NCBI RefSeq assembly: GCF_021155775.2
Contig: NC_060236.1
Span: 274,001-338,000, forward strand
DNA: 64,000 nt
Reading direction: 5' to 3'
DNA from: Neodiprion pinetum
Taxonomy: Eukaryota; Arthropoda; Insecta; Hymenoptera; Diprionidae
A program made the translations under genes and the position numbers. The notes below the pieces were generated by a model that ran no database searches, had not been told where the DNA came from, and was given only the letters and a program-made list of their open reading frames with translations. This document shows positions 62,451 to 64,000 of this stretch, piece by piece. The stretch's first letter is position 1; each line of letters opens with the position of its first letter.

Positions 62451-62464
62451 CCGACACGTGTCGG
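62451..62464. promoter_or_regulatory. 14-bp palindrome with CACGTG E-box
   Basis: CCGACACGTGTCGG is a perfect palindrome centred on the canonical E-box CACGTG bound by bHLH factors. In Rbp6 intron 2; function is inferred. Confidence 0.3.
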
Positions 62465-63054
62465 AGAGCTTTGTGTGCGTGGTGCAGAGAGAGAGAGGTG
62501 TTCTTGGGTTAAAAATGTCTAATTAGAAACTGTGCAACATTCATTTTTCCCCGGGCGAGGCACCGGAGAGCGGTGGAGAGTCGAGACTCTCCGACTTCAC
62601 TTCAAGGCTCTCCTCCTACCACCCCGTAATTCCCTCCTGCAGTTTCCCGTGATTTAGGGGGTACTCACCCCACAACTCCCTCCGGGTGGCTCCTCAGAGT
62701 TCCGTTTCAGACACGCTCTCCCCGAAGGAGGGTTTGCAGGGATATTTCTGATCCCGAATCGGCGAGGAGAACGACGACGAAATTCCCAGTCCCTCTTTGA
62801 AAACCATTTGCACAACGATCGTCATTAGTTGAAATTCAAAAACTGGTTCATGGAAAAGAAACGTCTTTGAATATGATCCTTGGGAACGTCTACAACGAAA
62901 TTTTCGTTCCCTCCGATAGACAGGGAAAAAAAAGTTTTCCCCGTCAAATTAGTTGTGAAATGTCAGCAGAGCTGCTTCGCTTAACGGCCAGACGTAGACG
63001 GTAGGTGGGTAGTAAAATTTACTACTGTCGCGCGAGTGAAACTAATGAAAAAAA

Positions 63055-63122
63055 ATCTCCGTTTCGATCCTGCAAGCTCCGTGGAAATGGTGCGCAAGCA
63101 CGCGCTTTCCCCGCTACACCAT
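63055..63122 (-). mobile_element. Possible tRNA-derived SINE head (Pol III A and B box)
   Basis: On the minus strand TGGTGTAGCGG fits the A-box consensus at 10 of 11 positions, followed by AAAGCGCGTGCTTGCG, close to the D-arm and anticodon region of tRNA-Ala. About 50 bp on, GGATCGAAACG fits the B box at about 9 of 11. The T arm does not pair, so this is not a functional tRNA. A tRNA-derived SINE or a tRNA pseudogene is the best reading; its 3' end is undefined. Confidence 0.35.
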
Positions 63123-63888
63123 GTATACATACATAACGAAACGTTTATGGTTGCGCGTCTGGTACCGCGGGTGTGTTGCGAACTAAAAGTGACCCCCCCC
63201 CGTTCCACACCGCTCTTTCAGCACGAACTGTTTCTGCCGATTATAGACGGAGCCAAAACCTGTTCACACTGTAGAACAGAACTTTAGATTTGTCTAGTCT
63301 TTGGATCAGCATTCAGATGCTCAGTGAACAGGTGCACGGAAATTTCGGAAATGGACTAGCCGAAGGTCGGGCTGTTTTCGCATGCAGATATATCTGGAAC
63401 CCCCGAGTGATTCGGCGGTATCGGGGGGGGGAGACACGGGATGGGCGGCGGCGAGTCGCGGAGGCATAACACAGGGTTTGTTATTACTTTGCGTGGGGCA
63501 GCGACTGGGAGTAACCCGAGCCTCGAAACCTTCGTCGGGTTTTTCGGATGGGAAGAAGACGACGAGGACGAGGACGTGGGTTCGGTAACGTAATAGTAGG
63601 GCAAATATTACCGCCACCCTGACTTTCACCCGAGGAGAAAACCCCCCCGTGGGCCAACCAGAGATCCCGTGACTTGTTTACCATAGTGAGATATTGCAAG
63701 CAGCTCTCGCTGTCCCGCCGATCGATATGAGAGGACTATCCTCGAACTCAACTCGCCTTCTCCACTTCGCCCTGCTGATCCTCGCCCAGGAGAGAGAACT
63801 CCAGGATCGCTTTTCACCGAGGCCCGTGCCGTCCGCGAGATACTCGCTCGAGGTTAGAGGATTACACCTATCGGTCCCATCAACCACC

Positions 63889-63922
63889 ACTTCTTCTTCT
63901 CCTTCTTCTTCTTCTTCTTCTT
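63889..63922. repeat. (CTT)n microsatellite
   Basis: About 11 CTT units with one CCT interruption. Confidence 0.85.
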
Positions 63923-64000
63923 GCGGATTTCGTCGTAGAGCAGACATCATGCCCCGACCCTCGTTTTAGACGATCATATTTAAGCTCGCGTGATTCTGCA

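Overview
This is a eukaryotic, almost certainly insect, chromosomal window. The genes are split by short introns with GT-AG junctions. One of them carries the arthropod-specific ZAD zinc-finger domain, and short TTAGG-type telomere-like arrays lie near two gene 5' ends. A hymenopteran, possibly a sawfly, fits this picture, but the placement is an inference.

Layout. (1) 89-1354, plus strand: the last five coding exons of rogdi, followed by a long AT-rich 3' region to about 3.5 kb. (2) 3703-5896, minus strand: a complete seven-exon 3-beta-hydroxysteroid dehydrogenase family gene (373 aa), convergent with rogdi. (3) 6930-9204, plus strand: a complete three-exon ZAD/C2H2 transcription factor (482 aa), divergent from the dehydrogenase across about 1 kb. 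(4) 9.2-43.4 kb: a 34-kb gap with no gene I can name. It holds microsatellites, one well-bounded hAT-type non-autonomous element (15590-16034) and several weak coding-like open frames. (5) 44547-47007, plus strand: the first two coding exons of the Musashi-family RNA-binding protein Rbp6, preceded by a GC-rich 5' block. (6) 47.0-64.0 kb: all or part of Rbp6 intron 2. It holds a long (GA)n tract, a foldback element, a possible tRNA-derived SINE head and a cluster of ATCGAT-type sites.

The genes do not form a pathway or cluster. Rogdi (neuronal, V-ATPase-associated) and Rbp6 (RNA regulation) are probably neighbours by chance. Exon junctions were placed by hand from splice signals and reading-frame continuity. 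The three complete or near-complete models close without frame breaks. I found no clear tRNA, rRNA, snRNA, known microRNA or CRISPR array. The most solid mobile-element result is the hAT-like element with a perfect 8-bp target-site duplication. The open-frame candidates in the gap and in intron 2 are hypotheses.
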